Assembly: GCA_012845835.1 (NCBI GenBank)
Contig: JABAKD010000025.1
Coordinates: forward strand, 21,539,923 to 21,603,922
Direction of reading: 5' to 3'
From: Undaria pinnatifida
Lineage: Eukaryota; Sar; Phaeophyceae; Laminariales; Alariaceae
Length of the DNA stretch: 64,000 bases
Part shown: piece by piece, positions 22,393-37,600 of the stretch
Layout: each line of letters opens with the position of its first letter
Position numbering within the stretch: position 1 is the stretch's first letter
Notes under the pieces: model-generated
Database searches by the model: none
Told to the model about the DNA's origin: nothing
The model's input: only the letters and a program-made list of their open reading frames with translations
Program-made: the position numbers and the translations under genes

Positions 22393-25205
22393 CTCCTTCT
22401 CAACGCGGAATCATCTAAACCGTTTTTTTTTCGCGACATTTTTAGTTTGCGCGCTTGTTCCATGGGAGGGACTGCTCATCGGGCGGCACTATTGCTACTC
22501 CCCAAGTCAGGGGTTTGGTTAATGAAGGTACGGAGCTCTTCAAGTGAGGAACCTCAGAAAAAAAAAGGTTCACCTGCGATTGGCTGGAAATCACCAGCGT
22601 GACTGCAGAGTGCCCTCGACCCTTTTGGGATCCACGTATATACCCGTCGACACTAGTTCCAGGAGGAGGCAGTGGGACTCCAACCAGAACAAGTGAGCAG
22701 AGGAGGGTGTGCGCTTATTCCTCTCAAAGAAGCAAAAGGTACAAACACTGGCCCGGGCGAGTCTTATCATTACCACTTTTTTCCTAAAGTTAGGGAGGGG
22801 TCGCGAGAAAGCGTTTCGCCAAAACATCCAAACGACTTGGAAATCGAGTTAAGTGTTTTACAAGCAAAACTCCCACCTTTCTAACATAAAAAGCGTGATG
22901 AAATATGTTGTGATGTCAGAGTTTCCCGTCTTTTTTCTTCCCTTCTTGTGCAAAATACTCGACAGCCAACGGTGACAAATTTTCCTTGTCTGCACTTTTT
23001 TTCTCGGGTAGGTACGGATACGGTATATGGAAAACGATCGACAAAACATCCAGCTGTCTTTCACTGAAAGCCGTTTCTTCGTACGTGCTGTGGCCATTGC
23101 AGGACATATTAACTCACAAGAGTATCAAAATGGTGGAGTTTGGAGCAAATTCTCAACGGTTTATTAATGACGGCTGACAACTTTAACTTCAGGACATCAC
23201 CTCGTGAGCCGATTTTGGTGGTCTAAGACTGCTGCTTGCCTCACCAGGCGCTCTCACGCACATAATGGTAATCGTGGCTCAATTTTCCTGGGCTGTGATT
23301 ACTGGACGGAGCTGTAGTTGTCCGCAAGTGCAGTGAAAACGTTCAGTTGCGAGTTTTTTTCGTTTTGTTCTGTGTCCTATGAACTTCGAGGACTGTCGAC
23401 CACTGCAGCATCCCAAGGCCAAGGTATAGACCTTTGTTGAAGACTTGAGGCCGACAGGTTTGAATATAATCACGAGCTGCTGCGTATGAAACGTCACACG
23501 CAAAGACCCGCTTTGCTAGGGCACGAACCAGTTGAGGGTCGAAATATAGCGTGTTAACATATGGTGTAATCAACTGCACCGAAAATAAATCTAGAGATGG
23601 ATGTCAGATCCCCTGCGGCGTTAATCGGAACCTATATATGGGCCCACCACACAGTCGTAACAACGCCCCAGCTGTGTGCCTAAGAACAACAGCCAGCCCC
23701 GCGATGCTCCATATGGTGGACCCAATCTGGGATAGCTCAACCATCGGAAATCAGAGCTTGATTCCAGGGTTGGACACCGTGTTACGAACGTGCGCATTCT
23801 ACGGGCTAAAACTGGAAGGCACTCTCGTTCCAAGGACAGCAACGAAATGACCCAAACGAATACCTTGCATTAGCAATGGTACCGGAATGTAGCACACACG
23901 TGACCCCTTGTGATTTGTGTCTTTGAGAACCCTGCTCAATGCTATCACGCCCACGTTCGCCGGGAACGTTCAATGATTGAAGCAGCACAGTCATGAGACC
24001 CTGTGTGGCGTACCTGCGTGTGTTATCTCCACTCACGTCGCAGTCACCGAGTAGGTGCAAGCACCTTGCAGTAGGCCATCAAATCTGCTCGAGTCAGTCG
24101 GCTTCCCTCTCACGTAGCGGTCGCAGCTTGGGCAAGAACCAATAGCAAAACACACAGATAAGCAAGCGACCAGTTAGGGGTGGACGTTGACTGACGCCTC
24201 CCGAAGGAGCAAGGAGCCTCGTTTCCCTCGGGATATGTTTGGCAAGCCTCCTCATACACCCAAAATGCCATGCCTTAACCATAACCTTACACGGGTCCAA
24301 CTACACCGCCGTAGCAATATGGGGCACGAAAGACAAGAGATTGAACACCTGTCAATCGGCGGTAAGGCGCCATGTAACCGGAAACATCAGAAAGGTACAC
24401 GAAGCTGCCACCTTAAACTACCGTAAGGTTGTGCCGTAGGATTACGCTCTACGTACCACTTATCGATACCTCTAGAAAGCCGGAACCTGTCCAACGAGTT
24501 GGCAGCAGCCGTCACGTTCTCAAACTCTGCTGCCACGTCGACAGCGCAAATGACTTGCACAACCAAATCACCCAACCTAAGAGACGGGCAGTATCACACT
24601 CCAAGACCTTCATACACACGACTGGGCTCGTGAACACAACTGCACTAAGCTAACAATGAAGCTCAGCATGACGCCCGTTGCTTGCCTCCTGAAACGGAAG
24701 ATTATATATGTTGAGTTTTAAAACATAATTCATCAAACCACGCCCTCCGGCAGTGGAAAATGTGTGGATTGTCGCGAGTGATAAAATAACGTATTCAGAT
24801 GAACAACGGCGACATGTATACGATTAAAGAGAGCGGCATGCGCTCTCCACGCCCGCCGTGATTGGGAGTTCACCGTGCCCAAGTACCCCTTCCTAGTTTG
24901 TCGTGGCGCTAACGTCAAACCATCCACTGCGCCAGACTGCCACCTGGTACTCGACCAGATCTACGTCCGGGTGTTGGTGGTGAAGTCGATGTGTCGGCTT
25001 GGTGTGGGCATACGGTATCGGGCATGCACACCACACGCCGTGCACGGTACGCAGCATTGTGTGTGTACCTCGTCTGGCTTCGTTAGTGATACTGGGCGGT
25101 CTAATGTCCGTAAGTGTCGGCGCCATTCGGGCTACATGACTACCGTAGTGAGAATGTATGTTTTCTGATATTCGATAAGAATGCGGCGACTTCGTCAACA
25201 CCGGG

Positions 25206-25630
25206 CTACTCGGTCTCTTTTCCCAGCACAGCGTCCAGCTTCTGCAATAGAACACGCAGCTGCTCATCGACTAGGGCGCTCATCCTTTTCTCGAGCTTGG
25301 CCGTCTTCGCGTCCAATTCTCGGTCAAGCTTGTTAACCCTCGCTTTAAACAGTCTCTCGATCTCGCCCGGCCCCGACTTGTTACAGTTTGCTATGCGATT
25401 GTCACCGCCGTTCGTCGTCGCTGCCTGCCCCATTGTCCAGGAAAAGTCCTGTGTCGTCCGAACGAGGTAGGATCGCAGGTCAGTGATGTGTTCATTCGTC
25501 GTCGTCTCCAGCCTATTCCTCAGCAACTTCACGTGCTCCACGGTGGTGTCCCGTGTCTCTTCATCGCGTCGCACATCAGGATCACTCATGGGATCGTCCA
25601 GATATCTCTGCAATTCGCCGACCCCGAGAC
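25206..25630 (-). CDS. Channel gene exon 19: coiled-coil C-terminus and stop
   Basis: A 425-bp terminal exon after a clear acceptor (cattatttccag). It is highly charged, with heptad-like stretches VEHVKLLRNRLETTTNEHI and IERLFKARVNKLDRELDAKT, then KLEKRMSALVDEQLRVLLQK. It ends GKETE and TAG. The likely role is subunit assembly, as in C-terminal coiled coils of many TRP channels (inference). No clear polyadenylation signal is seen downstream. Confidence 0.82.
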
Positions 25631-28600
25631 CTGGAAATAATGAAACGGAAAATAATTAAATAGATGTATCAACACTCCAGTGCCCACCCGGCATGGCAGA
25701 TTAATGATTACAATGCACCAGAACCACAAGACCGTGCAGTTTTACAACGCCAAACGTAAATCAAGTCAGCCACAAGGACTGCAACTTCGACACAGACGAC
25801 CGTCCCATATTAGGGCCACCAAGCACCACGTCTGGATCATTTATGTGAAACCTATTTGAACAGCCGTTCGCGTTGCCACTCGTATAACATGATGGCGAAC
25901 GCCCAATCCCCTGCACGCCGACTGTGTGGGAGGTACTGGAACCCAACGCATCTCGTATTCCTTGTGCCCAACGTGCGGACTCCTACGAAGTTACTTTACA
26001 AGCTGACATACGTGAACATGTACGCTCACGCACCTCGCCCTGCACGATTTAGTACCGTTTTTACAACGTCTCCGCCTTCATGTCGAGAATTTCGGACGGC
26101 GTCACCGTAGTGGTTTGAAAACGGAAATCCTCCCGACTCGTCCAGAATCTTGCTCCTTCCCCCTCTGCAACAGCACACTCTCTTCCCTCGACGCCTTAAT
26201 CGAACGAACATCCTCCAGATCCCCGCCAGACCGCCGTTGACCCACAAAAAAAGCAGCCAGAACGGCGCTCCAACAATGCAGCAGGCAACTGCAATAGTTA
26301 CCCTCGTCAGCTTCATTATAACTCTGCGCCCTGCGGACGCTCGCCATACCACGGTGACCATCATCGGCACTGATAATATCCACAGGAACCATCCCGTAGC
26401 TACCGCGATGGGTCCGATTATGACCCAGAACACGGCACGCCCGAAAAAACGCTTGGTGTCCTTGCGGAGGTTCGTGGAGCAGCACCAGTCAACCATGAAC
26501 ATCGGGCAGCTGAACGCCCACTGCAGTAGATTAAATGGAGCAGGAAGGAGGTCGGTCTCGACCACCGATGCGTAATGCCGGATCAACCGAGCCTTGGAAA
26601 CCTGGCTCGACCAGTCGTTTTTGCGGGTAGACGGCAGGTTGATAGCAGTTGTGAGCGTATATTGTTCGTACAAAAATTGCTATTCATAGGCTTTCATGTA
26701 TAAAAACGTGCATAGTGTCGTCTTTTTTACATTCGTCATCAAGATGTCTCGCGATGAGCTTGCATCACCTGCATACGTACGGTCAGGAAAGGTAAATACC
26801 GTGTTATTTGCCAGCAGCACGATGTAATTGAAGTTTGCTATCAAGAGGCTTTCACCGTGTTTATGGAAGTTCGTAGTGTTTCATCTGCTTTCCATTGTTC
26901 ACATTCGCGACCAAGATATCTCGCCACGAACTTGCGATACATGTACACCGTCAGGGTAAACACGTGTACGCTGCCAGCAGAACCGTATCGTTGGATTGTG
27001 TTTGGGTATCTGCCGTATCGTAAGTATGGAATCGAGCGCGCAGGCGGGTGAGGCAGTTCTATACCTTCCGTGAAAGGTTGATTCGAAGACAAATGGGTCA
27101 CGGTATGTTGGGGTTTTCGCCAAACCTATTTATGGGAGTCAAACATGCGTTCGCACTGCACCTTCCCAGTCTGCTTGCCACCTGCTCGCTTATGGACAAG
27201 CCACTTATCTAGGAATACGGGTGGATGCAGCTTCACCCGAACACCGCAAGCTATTCTACCTAGCGACACAACTACAACCTCAACCTCTCCTTCCCCCCAT
27301 TCTTGATACAGTTTCACAATATAGAACTTGCACCTGCCTATTGTTTGGCATCCTTACGATACCCGACGTTGTTGAGTCAATGTTTGCCGTCTGTGATCGC
27401 TACACATGACCGACCTTGTACTCCCGATCCGGGTTCTTGTCAACCTTGGTGTGCGCTGTGTTTAGCACCGCGACAAGGAGGTTGAGCATCATGACGGTCA
27501 GGATTATCAGGTACGCCACCAGAAGTACCGTCGATATCGTATCGAAAACGTCACCGGAAACATCTTGGAAGAAATGGGTTTCTCCCAACATGGCCTTGAA
27601 CGCCTTCAGACAAATCTGAGACCATCAAACAAAGCCGACACAAAGGAAAATTCACCAGGCGTAATAACGATAGCGGAACGAACGAGTGAACAACATCCAT
27701 AGGTAACGAATATCCTGTTACCCCGGTCAAACTCCACCTTGGCACCTATTGCGTCTGAACGACACATCTCAACCTCTTCCGGCACACGACGCCTTGCGCA
27801 GTTTGTTGTTGAGAACCAGCAGGCATACATGATAAGATGAAGCAAATTTCGTAAAAAACGTCTACTTCACACACGCGGGGAATGCGTTTCACCCTCACCA
27901 CGCCGAAATTTCCTGGGAGGGGGAACAAGCTGTAAAAGGCCATCACGAAGCCGAGCATCACCACAAGCATCAACGTTACGAACTTGACGAGCTCGCCCGT
28001 CATCGAAACAATAACCTGGTACAAGTTGATGGCAAGAGTGGCGTGGGAAATGGTAAACGAAAACGCAACTATACACGACAGACGTGAGAGGTGTGACCAA
28101 GAGCTCGGACGGCGCGCAGGGTAGTTGGGACGAAGGCTGACGTCGCTTCGAGCTAGGGAACACGCCCAAAATTTCCCACGTCAGACTGGATCATCCTAGC
28201 CGATGGGACCTGTGTCGTCCGTAGTTTACATATCGAGGATACGAACCACACTATGCCGGGGCCCGGCCTTCTGCACTAGTTGCCGGGGATGGTCCACACA
28301 GACGGCTTCCATCCTCTCTGACTATGACGCATTATATTTATCTACAGCACCAAGGTGGACGGGTTAACGTGTTTCATGTTTTAGAATTTCACGGACATCC
28401 AATGCAGGACCAAGTTACTTTTCCGAAGCTAACATGCCAATGTTTCGTCGCCCTCCCTCGCAGCGCTTAAAGCGTTCGGTGCGTGGCCCCACAACATTCT
28501 CCCCTTTTTTAGGTGTGAAACGTTGCCGTATCCAAGGGACCATGGAATATATGCCAGTGGTGGACCTCTTGCGAGGCGTAAATATATGACTTCGATAAAT

Positions 28601-31600
28601 ACACAACGGCGACTAGGTATGTTGCCATGCTCTACGCTGCTATCGAGGAAAGTGATCACACCGGCCAACGTGCGTACGTCAAGCTGTAGGAAACCGACAA
28701 ATGCGCAAGAGAAGCCCACCACGCCTATAACATGCATTGTCCACTAGCTTCCAAAATGCCACCCTCCTTGTCCCTCTATGAGGCATACCGGCCCGAGTCA
28801 GGGTTCGTTGCTGGCCTCGACCCCTTTCACCAGGTGCTTCTGTCTCAAGTTGAATGCACAGTCGCTGTCAGCACAGCCGTGCCTGTGATTTACCTGGATC
28901 ATGGGTCCTTGCGAAGGAAGTATCTGCGCGTAGAACAGTAGCCTTGAGAAGGCGAGAGGTGTACTCAGGGCATACAGGTATAGTGACGCATTGGAGTCGG
29001 CGCCCCCGAAGGCGCGATAGCACAGGCCCATGAACATGAGGCAAAGAGACGTCACGTCGAGGACGTTCCATTTGTCGAGGATGTACTTGAAAGGGTCTTG
29101 GACAATGTCGCCCAACTCCCTGACGATTGCTCCCTTCAACGAGTGGTGTGGCATGTAGCAACCGACGATGAGAAGGCGGGGCAGGTCAGGTGATGGTGTG
29201 GGGGTGGAGGATGATGAACAAGGTTGAGGTTCCAGTTGAAAACTCCACATGCGCCCAGCATAGCTATCGTCGAGCCAGGGTGCAAAATAAAGCAGGGTTG
29301 TGTGTTTCCATCCGGAGCAACAATGTACTACACGCGGAAAGCAGGTGATATTATCAATTTCGTTGTCATATCCTTCAGGTAAGATGGATTCGGACGGCAT
29401 CATTGTATGTCTTTACAAACGACGAGAGGGCGGGAGCGGGGTTCGTCACCAGAATTTCAACAGCTCACAATGACGACGATATAGAGCAGCGATGGCTGCC
29501 GTTCCACACGAACGGAGGCGACGCCATAGCTATGTCGCCGACACGAATAGGACGACATAAATGGCGTCGGCAAGCCAGGTGGACGCCAGCGCTTACTACT
29601 GAGCGTGAAAGAAACAGCATTAATTGGTCTCCTCGCTGGCGCAATCGAAAGCGTACGGTAGCAAAACAAGCCGAGAAACTTACGCAGACGTATGAAGCAA
29701 AGGTGATCTCAGCCCAGTCGAAACTGTTATCTTCATTCAAAAGCACGTAGCCCGCAAAAATCACCATCGTGTACAGATATGCCACGAACTCCAGCATCAT
29801 CCGAAGGGCGGGCACCTACACGGAAAGCGTAACGTTATTGTTGGAGAGAGGGCCGAAGGGGGAGAGCTATTTTCACATCCTCGTCTAAGAAAACAACTGG
29901 CTTCGAGTTGTCATGCATAAACGCTCCAGATCAGGGAGCAGAGCACAATCCGAGATGTGAAGCACAACAGTACGTCAACTGTGCACTCTCTCATCGCCTG
30001 TTACGGCGTAAAACGACAGGCCTCAGATCATACTGATTATGTTCAATATTTCGTTGCCTATGCTATGTTTTGGTTCGTTTCGTTTTGCTTTAGTTCGTTG
30101 CGGTTTAGTCCTGTTCGCTTTGGTGCAGTTCGACTGGATTCTGTCCGCTCAGGTCCGTGAAACAAAGAGGTAATTTTCCCGTGGAGTGCGGCTAGACGTA
30201 GCTTGCGAAATGCGCTGAGTTAACAGGGAATGTGTACGCCCATAATAAATTCCCAGTTTGGTCCATGGAAGCGCCACTTTGCTACGACACTATTTCACTA
30301 TAAAAATCGATACATACGCGCCAACAAAAACGCTGCGGGCGCCAATTGTTTGAAACATAGGGCATCCATAAGAAATAGCATGTATTACGCGTTCGCCTTG
30401 CGTAAACCCCGCACCTCCCATGCTCCGGGCGCTCGTGCTATTTAGGCATCGCACCCTCCGACCTTGTTCGTCCCATACATAACCACTTATTGAGTCTGCC
30501 GCATTCCTCATAGGTCACCTTCAGCGAACGTTGTACTTCTCTTCCTTTGATCGAATAGAGCCCAACCCACCTTGTAGTAGGTGTCCGGCCGCGAAAGGAG
30601 TCCCACGACAATGAACCTCGCCCCCGGGAAGTTTGTGACCCTCGATAGCTTGTTGTCCTCGTGGCTACTATTCATCGATATCCCGAGGAAGGGTATTTTG
30701 CCGTCGGCGAACACACCATCTCCTGGGGGAGAAGGACGTTAGCAATGGCCTTGGTGACGACGGGTTTAAATACCGTATATGAATTGTTCAGCGTCCGGGC
30801 GACGCGACAGGCGACGCAACTTCTGTAACATGGTGTCAGATGACGTCTAGGACGCGTCGATAACGTGGTCATGGCGGAAGCAACGACTACAGTGCTGACG
30901 TTGTCAACCTATATATACGGCAGCCGAGCTAAATATATATATATATATATATTTATTACGTACAGACCAGCATCTATAAACACGAACTCCTCCGAGAAAT
31001 GTTGAACGCCCAGGGCGTGTTGATTAATAGGGCATATTGTTATTGGTGTGGAGCGCATGGACATACTGTTACAGGTACCGACGTTGCGACTAACGAACCG
31101 TATAAGCTCCTGGAGGCGGTCGTAAACGCCTGGTTGTTCTTTAACACCCCCTCCGTATCCTTCAGGCTTGGGAGGCTCTTTGTAAACTTTCGCCACATGA
31201 AGTCCAGCACCAAGGGGATTGTACAGTAGGTATCCATCTGTTGGCGACTTTGAAGGGCCACGCCAAGGGGTCCCATTGTGCCTTTGTGACTCGACATGGT
31301 AGTTTCGGGCTCGAATACTGCTGAGCACGTCATTAAGTTGCCCTCAAACCCCCTCACGGTCGGCGGCAGATGCTCGAGGACCTCGAGCAGCAGCTCGTCT
31401 ACAGCGGCCTGCGTGCACCCGGTTGAAACGTTTTGCATTAGGTAAGATTTCTCTATGGTTTTGACCATTGATGCGGGCGATATATACTCGTGGAGATTTC
31501 AAGCGCTAACTTACACCACTGAATTTATTGATTTATTGGCGAGTTCATACGACGCGTCTCAGCCTTCCCTACCGCCAGAACGCCCCAACATCTATGCTAC

Positions 31601-34600
31601 TACCGCCAGATCACCTAACCTTTTAGCACTACAAAGATCTGCACCCGCCTACCCCGCACCCAATCTCCATCAGCTTCCTCACCAAACAAGCGCCATTTTC
31701 CAACCAACAACTAAATTGACAACAATTTGAGTAGCTACATCAAGCGGTCGTCGAACCTGAAGCGAAAGCAGACCGTGCTTTTCACCCTCCACGGCTCTTC
31801 GCGCCGCCACGGTGAGGGCGACAGAGAGATTCATCCCTGGAACAAATGGGTTATCTGCGGAAACTACCGCTCCTAGTATACAATCCTGCGCGCAGAGAGA
31901 CGAGAGGTTAGCCTATCGCCACAGATCGGTACCGAGTAAGGTGTTGCGCCCACGTTAACGGGTTATTAGCTGCACGTATTCGGCTCTGTTCACGTGCCAT
32001 TGGACTCTGCAGCTTCCGTAGGTACTAACATGGCCTGAAATCGCAGCCATCGTCCTGCAAACCACGGCGATATAGCGGCTAGGGCCAAGGAGTGTCAGCC
32101 GCCAGTGTATTGCACACAAATATATAGACCACGTGCGGAAGAAGTGTCCGTTCAAAGTTTTATGTTGTTTATGTACCAAATTAGTTAAGCTCACTGCCGA
32201 CGTACGTGCGACATAGCGGGCCAATAATAACAAAGCACCCTAAGGGTGAACAATCAGACCAACCTTTAATCGGGGAGGCGGGAGGCTCGTTGAGAGCCGG
32301 ATGAGGCCAAGCACCTCAGGTTTTGCACCGTGCCGCAGCAGGAACGAAATCGCCGTAAGCACCTCGCGGTCCACCTAAATGTCGCACGCAATGACATGAA
32401 ACGAGGCGATGACGAACCGGAAACTCAATTGTACGACGCACCGACGCTAGCACGAGACTTATGTCGTGTAGCTCTTCTGCACTGCGGATGCACGCAGCAC
32501 GGATACTAGCGGAGCAATCATTGCGAGTATTCCCCAAGACTCGGACAACGTACAAATTACTGGTCACGCAGAGGCCTAGGAAAACTGGGTCAAAGACTCC
32601 ATGAGGTCATTGAGTGACAACAAGGCTGGGAGAAAAGATGCCTTTGCGGCGAGTCCAATAACATAAGCGCAATTCCCCAAACGTTCAAACGTTAATGGCA
32701 ATTCGCGTGTTCATGGAAAAGTGTTGTCGAAGAAGTTGAGTGGAACGTGCACGGTTCGCGCGGATTCGAGGCATCTGGACTATCTACAATAGACGTATTC
32801 GCGAATTGGAGGCCCTTTTAACTCAGTAAAGGGAGCCAATATAGTCTATTTAGCGTGTGTGGGCGTCTGCGTCTAACGCGCTGTCGAAGCAACATTTGAC
32901 AGAAAAAGCCAGCTGCGACAAAGGGAAAATAGCAGATTAACCCTCCCACATATGCCGCAGCATTGTGCTGTGTCATTGTAGTGTGCTTAAACAATTTCCG
33001 GTGGAGCTTATTCCTGAAATATTTTCCGTGACAACTCGTAACAAACGAAAATCGGCATGCAACCGAAACGTTGAGCCTAGGTTGTTGACAACCAGGCGCC
33101 ATTGACGTACCAATCAGCTGCAGGGTCGGGCAGTTGAGCGTTGGTTAATGCAAGAAATATATAAATGACATCATTCTCGAAAAATAACGGGGAAAAATAA
33201 AAACCAGGTATTGATCATTCGACCATGATAGCATGGACACTATGGACCAGTAAAACTTATATGTTGAGTTCCGATTATATATATATATTTTTTTGTTGAC
33301 ACGACCGCGGAGCACAACATCGGACATGCGACCAGTCAGCAAGTGCAACTAGATTCACGAACCACGTACTCAGGCCAGCGAATCGCAAGCTCGTAAGCAT
33401 TTTTCTAAATGGCAAGCCAGCGACCGTGACGACCGCGGTAGCCGCGACGAAATGCCGCGCAGTCCCTGATACAACACGTGATGGGTGATTGTACCCGCCC
33501 GGCAAGAGCACCACGTGAAGGTCCAATAACGAGTGGAAGGCCTGCTGAAATTGATATGAAACACGTTACCTCATAAACCACAAGTAGCCGGTACAAATGA
33601 AAACGGGCAAACACACTCATTGCTGGAGGGAGGACCCGCCCCCCCCTCTCCATTCCAACTTGTCCCATTTCGCCGTGATTTGTTGCAGAGAAGTTGTCGG
33701 TGCCGAAACAAATTCAATTCCTAGGCGGAACGCTTTTACGAGCACGATGCAGTTTCTGCTTTCATCTTCTTCAGCGACCGTGCTTCGTGTCGCAGAAGCA
33801 GTGGAACAGTCTTCTTACCTCACTGCATACATGTTACGGACGCGGCGTGGTGCTGTACATACTGATCAAAGCACTTCTAAAGCGGCTACTGGCGCGCACT
33901 TGGCCGAGTGCACCCGTCGTTCAAATAGGTTTCACTAATGATGGCTGCCGGGGTTGTAACGAAGACCACTGATAGGGACAGCGTACGCTATACCTACAAT
34001 GGGAGCGCCAGCTAGCGTTGGGCTGCGAAAGCAACTGAGTTAAATCGACACACGACGCGTATGAAAATACGTGGAAGTGTGGTGAGCTAAAGCTATATTT
34101 TTCCCCATCCGCCGGAGGATGAAAAAAATAAAAAAAACGTTTTTTTCGCGCGAAAAAACGAAAGGCGCGAACGAAATACTCTTGCCATCGAGTCCCGGCA
34201 CTTAGGGACCAGCTACGCGTGCGCAAGACGGAATCATCATTGTCAAATTTCACATTGCAAACAGCGATGGTTCAATTCTCCGTGACGAATATCGGGGAAG
34301 AAAGCACATTCGCTGTCCATCCAAGCTAATGACCCTCGACCGAAAAGGTGTTTTGCGTCCAACTCACCGGCGTTGGAAGGTTGGCGCAGCACATGGCGAG
34401 GGAGGCGCTGTACACATCGATCATCTTGTTTGTCGCGTACGTTTGGGGGAGTGAAGCACGGTTGACATCGTCCGAAAGCGACAAGAAAAACGTATTGATG
34501 AGGACATGACGGGGCTCAATGGCGTGGACACGCGCGGGGCGGGCCCGCCCCGCACGGAACAAATCCGATGCGGACAGGTCGAAACCGCTAGAGGAACCAC

Positions 34601-37600
34601 CGACTCCAACATACCCCGAGTAAACATTCGCCAATTTTATGCCGATCTATCCGCATGCCGGCAAACTATATTGTTCCTCTCCGAATCTCTCACGGCAAGC
34701 GATGGTGGGTGACGAGACAGCGAGGAAGCACACCAACAACAGAGAGGGGATGTAACATTAAATGTCAAGGAGGGAAACAGTACGCCTTGCAAAAAACGCG
34801 TTACTGCCCGACACCTCTCGTATCACTTCACGCACGTGGGCAACATCGCGATATGCAATCCTGTGAGAAACGTCGTTTTTGTTAACTCCACACATATTGG
34901 GTATCTATCTTGCCCAATGGGTAACTGAGAAGCGCACGACCAGCAACATCGTAAAACCTGCCTTCTACCCAGGCGCGTACAGAGTGGTCTATTATCTCCA
35001 AGGTTATATCATAGACACACCAGGTTCGTCTGTCGATATTCAATTTGTCTGATATAACGAGAATTTACGATGCGGCGAAGACACGAGGATGACAACAACG
35101 CCCGGATAACGCTACGTCTTACCTTGCTAGGGGGAAGATAACGGGCCATCGAAGCTGACACGATACTGATTACTTCGATCACGCCGCTGTTCGTTGCGTA
35201 AGACATTGCCGTAAGGCCTTGAACGTCCTTGGCCGCGACCATGTTGCACTAAGAGTTGTTGCAGAGGAGAAGCGTTCGGGCGACAAAGGTACGTCTGATG
35301 TAGTCCGGTAGATCAGGGTAGGGGTGTGGGGTTGAAGGCTGTGGCGAGGCAGGAAATCACGTTGTTGGGATGTCTTCGGCAAGTATGGATGTTGAGTGTT
35401 TATTCTGATCTGCTGTTTCCTCCGCACTAGGGTGACACCTCGCGCGATCGTCACGTTGAACACACCGTGTTGTGCAATAGTAGGCACCGAGGACTACTAG
35501 AGGATATTACAACGATTCAGCGACAAAGATATACGAAGAGGTATCCATGAGGCAGCACGGTCCACGAGAACCACATGTGCTTCAATTTGTGTAAAATGCT
35601 CGAAACGAACCGTGGCGTTGCAGTTCTATCTTTAGCCACAAAACAAGGGCATTTCTCCTTCGTTCCTTTCGTTTGTCGGCTAGGCACACTCACGTGAGCG
35701 TCTACAGCGTATGTCAAATTTGTTGTGTCGTGCTGATGTCGGTCTGTTGCGACCGTTGCTGTACCAATTTAATGGGTTCCGATATGGCCGCAATCACGAC
35801 AAAGGACGTCGTCGTTACGACGATACACGTGGGTAGTGTCAAGTGCGAACTGTCTGTATGACGTCCACACAGCCGTCATTCAGGCCGATAATTCGGAGGT
35901 TGGAATCATTGCCAGTGTCAGGTTTGCTCCGGCACTTTTTTGGTGGTATTTGCTGGAGGGATAAATAACAACACACCTCCACCTCACAATGCCACACCAT
36001 ACCATACTAAACCACACCACACCGATGCGTTCAGTTTTTCACGGGTCTCGTAGCCTTGGCTTCTCTGGTTGTGCGGTGCGCATACAAAAGATGCAAAAAT
36101 ATGAGAGCATACCTTACATAGTAGTAACTGGTACAGTGGGAAGCAAACAAGCAACAATGCAAAAGAGGCGCCACTTCAAGTACTCACGGCTGCTTTCGTG
36201 CCAACGAGAATAGACGATACTGCGTTCATAACGGCTGTCACGGCCTCCACACTCCCTCTCTCGGCTGCAGCCATTAGCGCCGACATGCGACGTGGTCCGG
36301 TGCACGACGACAGCGCGGCGACCGCCTATAGGTAGGGAGAGGCACATACACAGGCGAAAAATGTCGTAGAGACGGGTGAGGGTGCGAACGGACTGGCTTG
36401 TTCTTTAGCGCGCGAAAGAGTTGATCCAGGATTTTACCTGCGAGAAAACATGATTCCTTGTACTGCCGCATACCACCCCTTGTCACCCGCCTCCGCCTAC
36501 GGTTGGAGCTCAATGACCCTAAACGCACCCTCTCTGCAGTTAGAAGATCGGACATGGCGGCCACAACCGCATCCACCATCGCCCCGCAGCCGCTCCCCGC
36601 TGCCTCGACCACGACGCTCGTTTCGTAAGGACGATGACCGGAGTCAATCGCGAAAATGCCCGCTGCCTGACCACACGAACATCAACAATCATCTAAGGCG
36701 GGGTGATGACAATGACGACGTGAGGTGGAGAAGCGGCTCCTTACCGCAAGGATGGGTCGAAGGAACATATTGGTTCTGTGCTAAGATAGGGTGGATGTAC
36801 ACATTAATGAGTTTTAGGTCAACCGATCAGAGCGACCAAGAAGATTGACTCTCTCATCTTCTTGCAGCTGTAAGACTATATTTCCCTGGTTAAGCGATGT
36901 GCTTGTTGTGCTGTCCCAAAATTTGAATAATACAAAAGGGTTTTCGGAGAAAGGGAACGAGTCACTTGCCCGAGTGGCCCAAACGCGGAAGCGAAAACGA
37001 AGGTAGGGCCCTTACCGGGGAGCCGGTCAACAGGAAAGGCAGTCGGAGGGTGAACACGTTGTGGATCGGAATGGCAATATCTACTTAGGATTAACGACAT
37101 ACGTAGGTTTTCGCTTGCGTTCTTGTCGTGTTCACCTTGCCCCTCAACATAACCGCCTCCTTCGCCGTGTTGAACATCTCCACGTTCCCGCTTCTGGCGG
37201 CCATTTCCATCAGGTAGCAAGCTTCTCCACCTGAGAGCGTCCCCCAAACCTTGTCCTTGGTTTACACGTCGACACCAAGGGATCAGCAGACAAGTTTAAA
37301 TAGAGAGGGAGAACTATCACCGTCTACATGGCCCGAGAGTTCCTGATGAACGCGGATGAAGGTCGGAGGAATAGTCTGTCCAGCGAAATATTCGGAACAA
37401 GATTACCATTGCCCCTACACACATGCAATGGTTCTTGAAACTCGGGGCTTGGCGTCGTTGTTGTTTCTGTTGTCGCTGTTGCTCATATTTTGTTGCTTCT
37501 TCTGGTGGTTATGTTTCTTTGATACAACGACCACGATCTTAGCAAATTCTTCGACGGAGTTGGCTTTCTGGTGGGACGGTTGTTCCCTCTGCTATATATC

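Larger units (their letters stand above)
19691..25205. other. Mostly featureless stretch
   Basis: Apart from the ambiguous locus at 20642-20947 and a 240-bp element at 22185, I see no exon with both a protein-like frame and splice or start/stop support. Confidence 0.4.
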
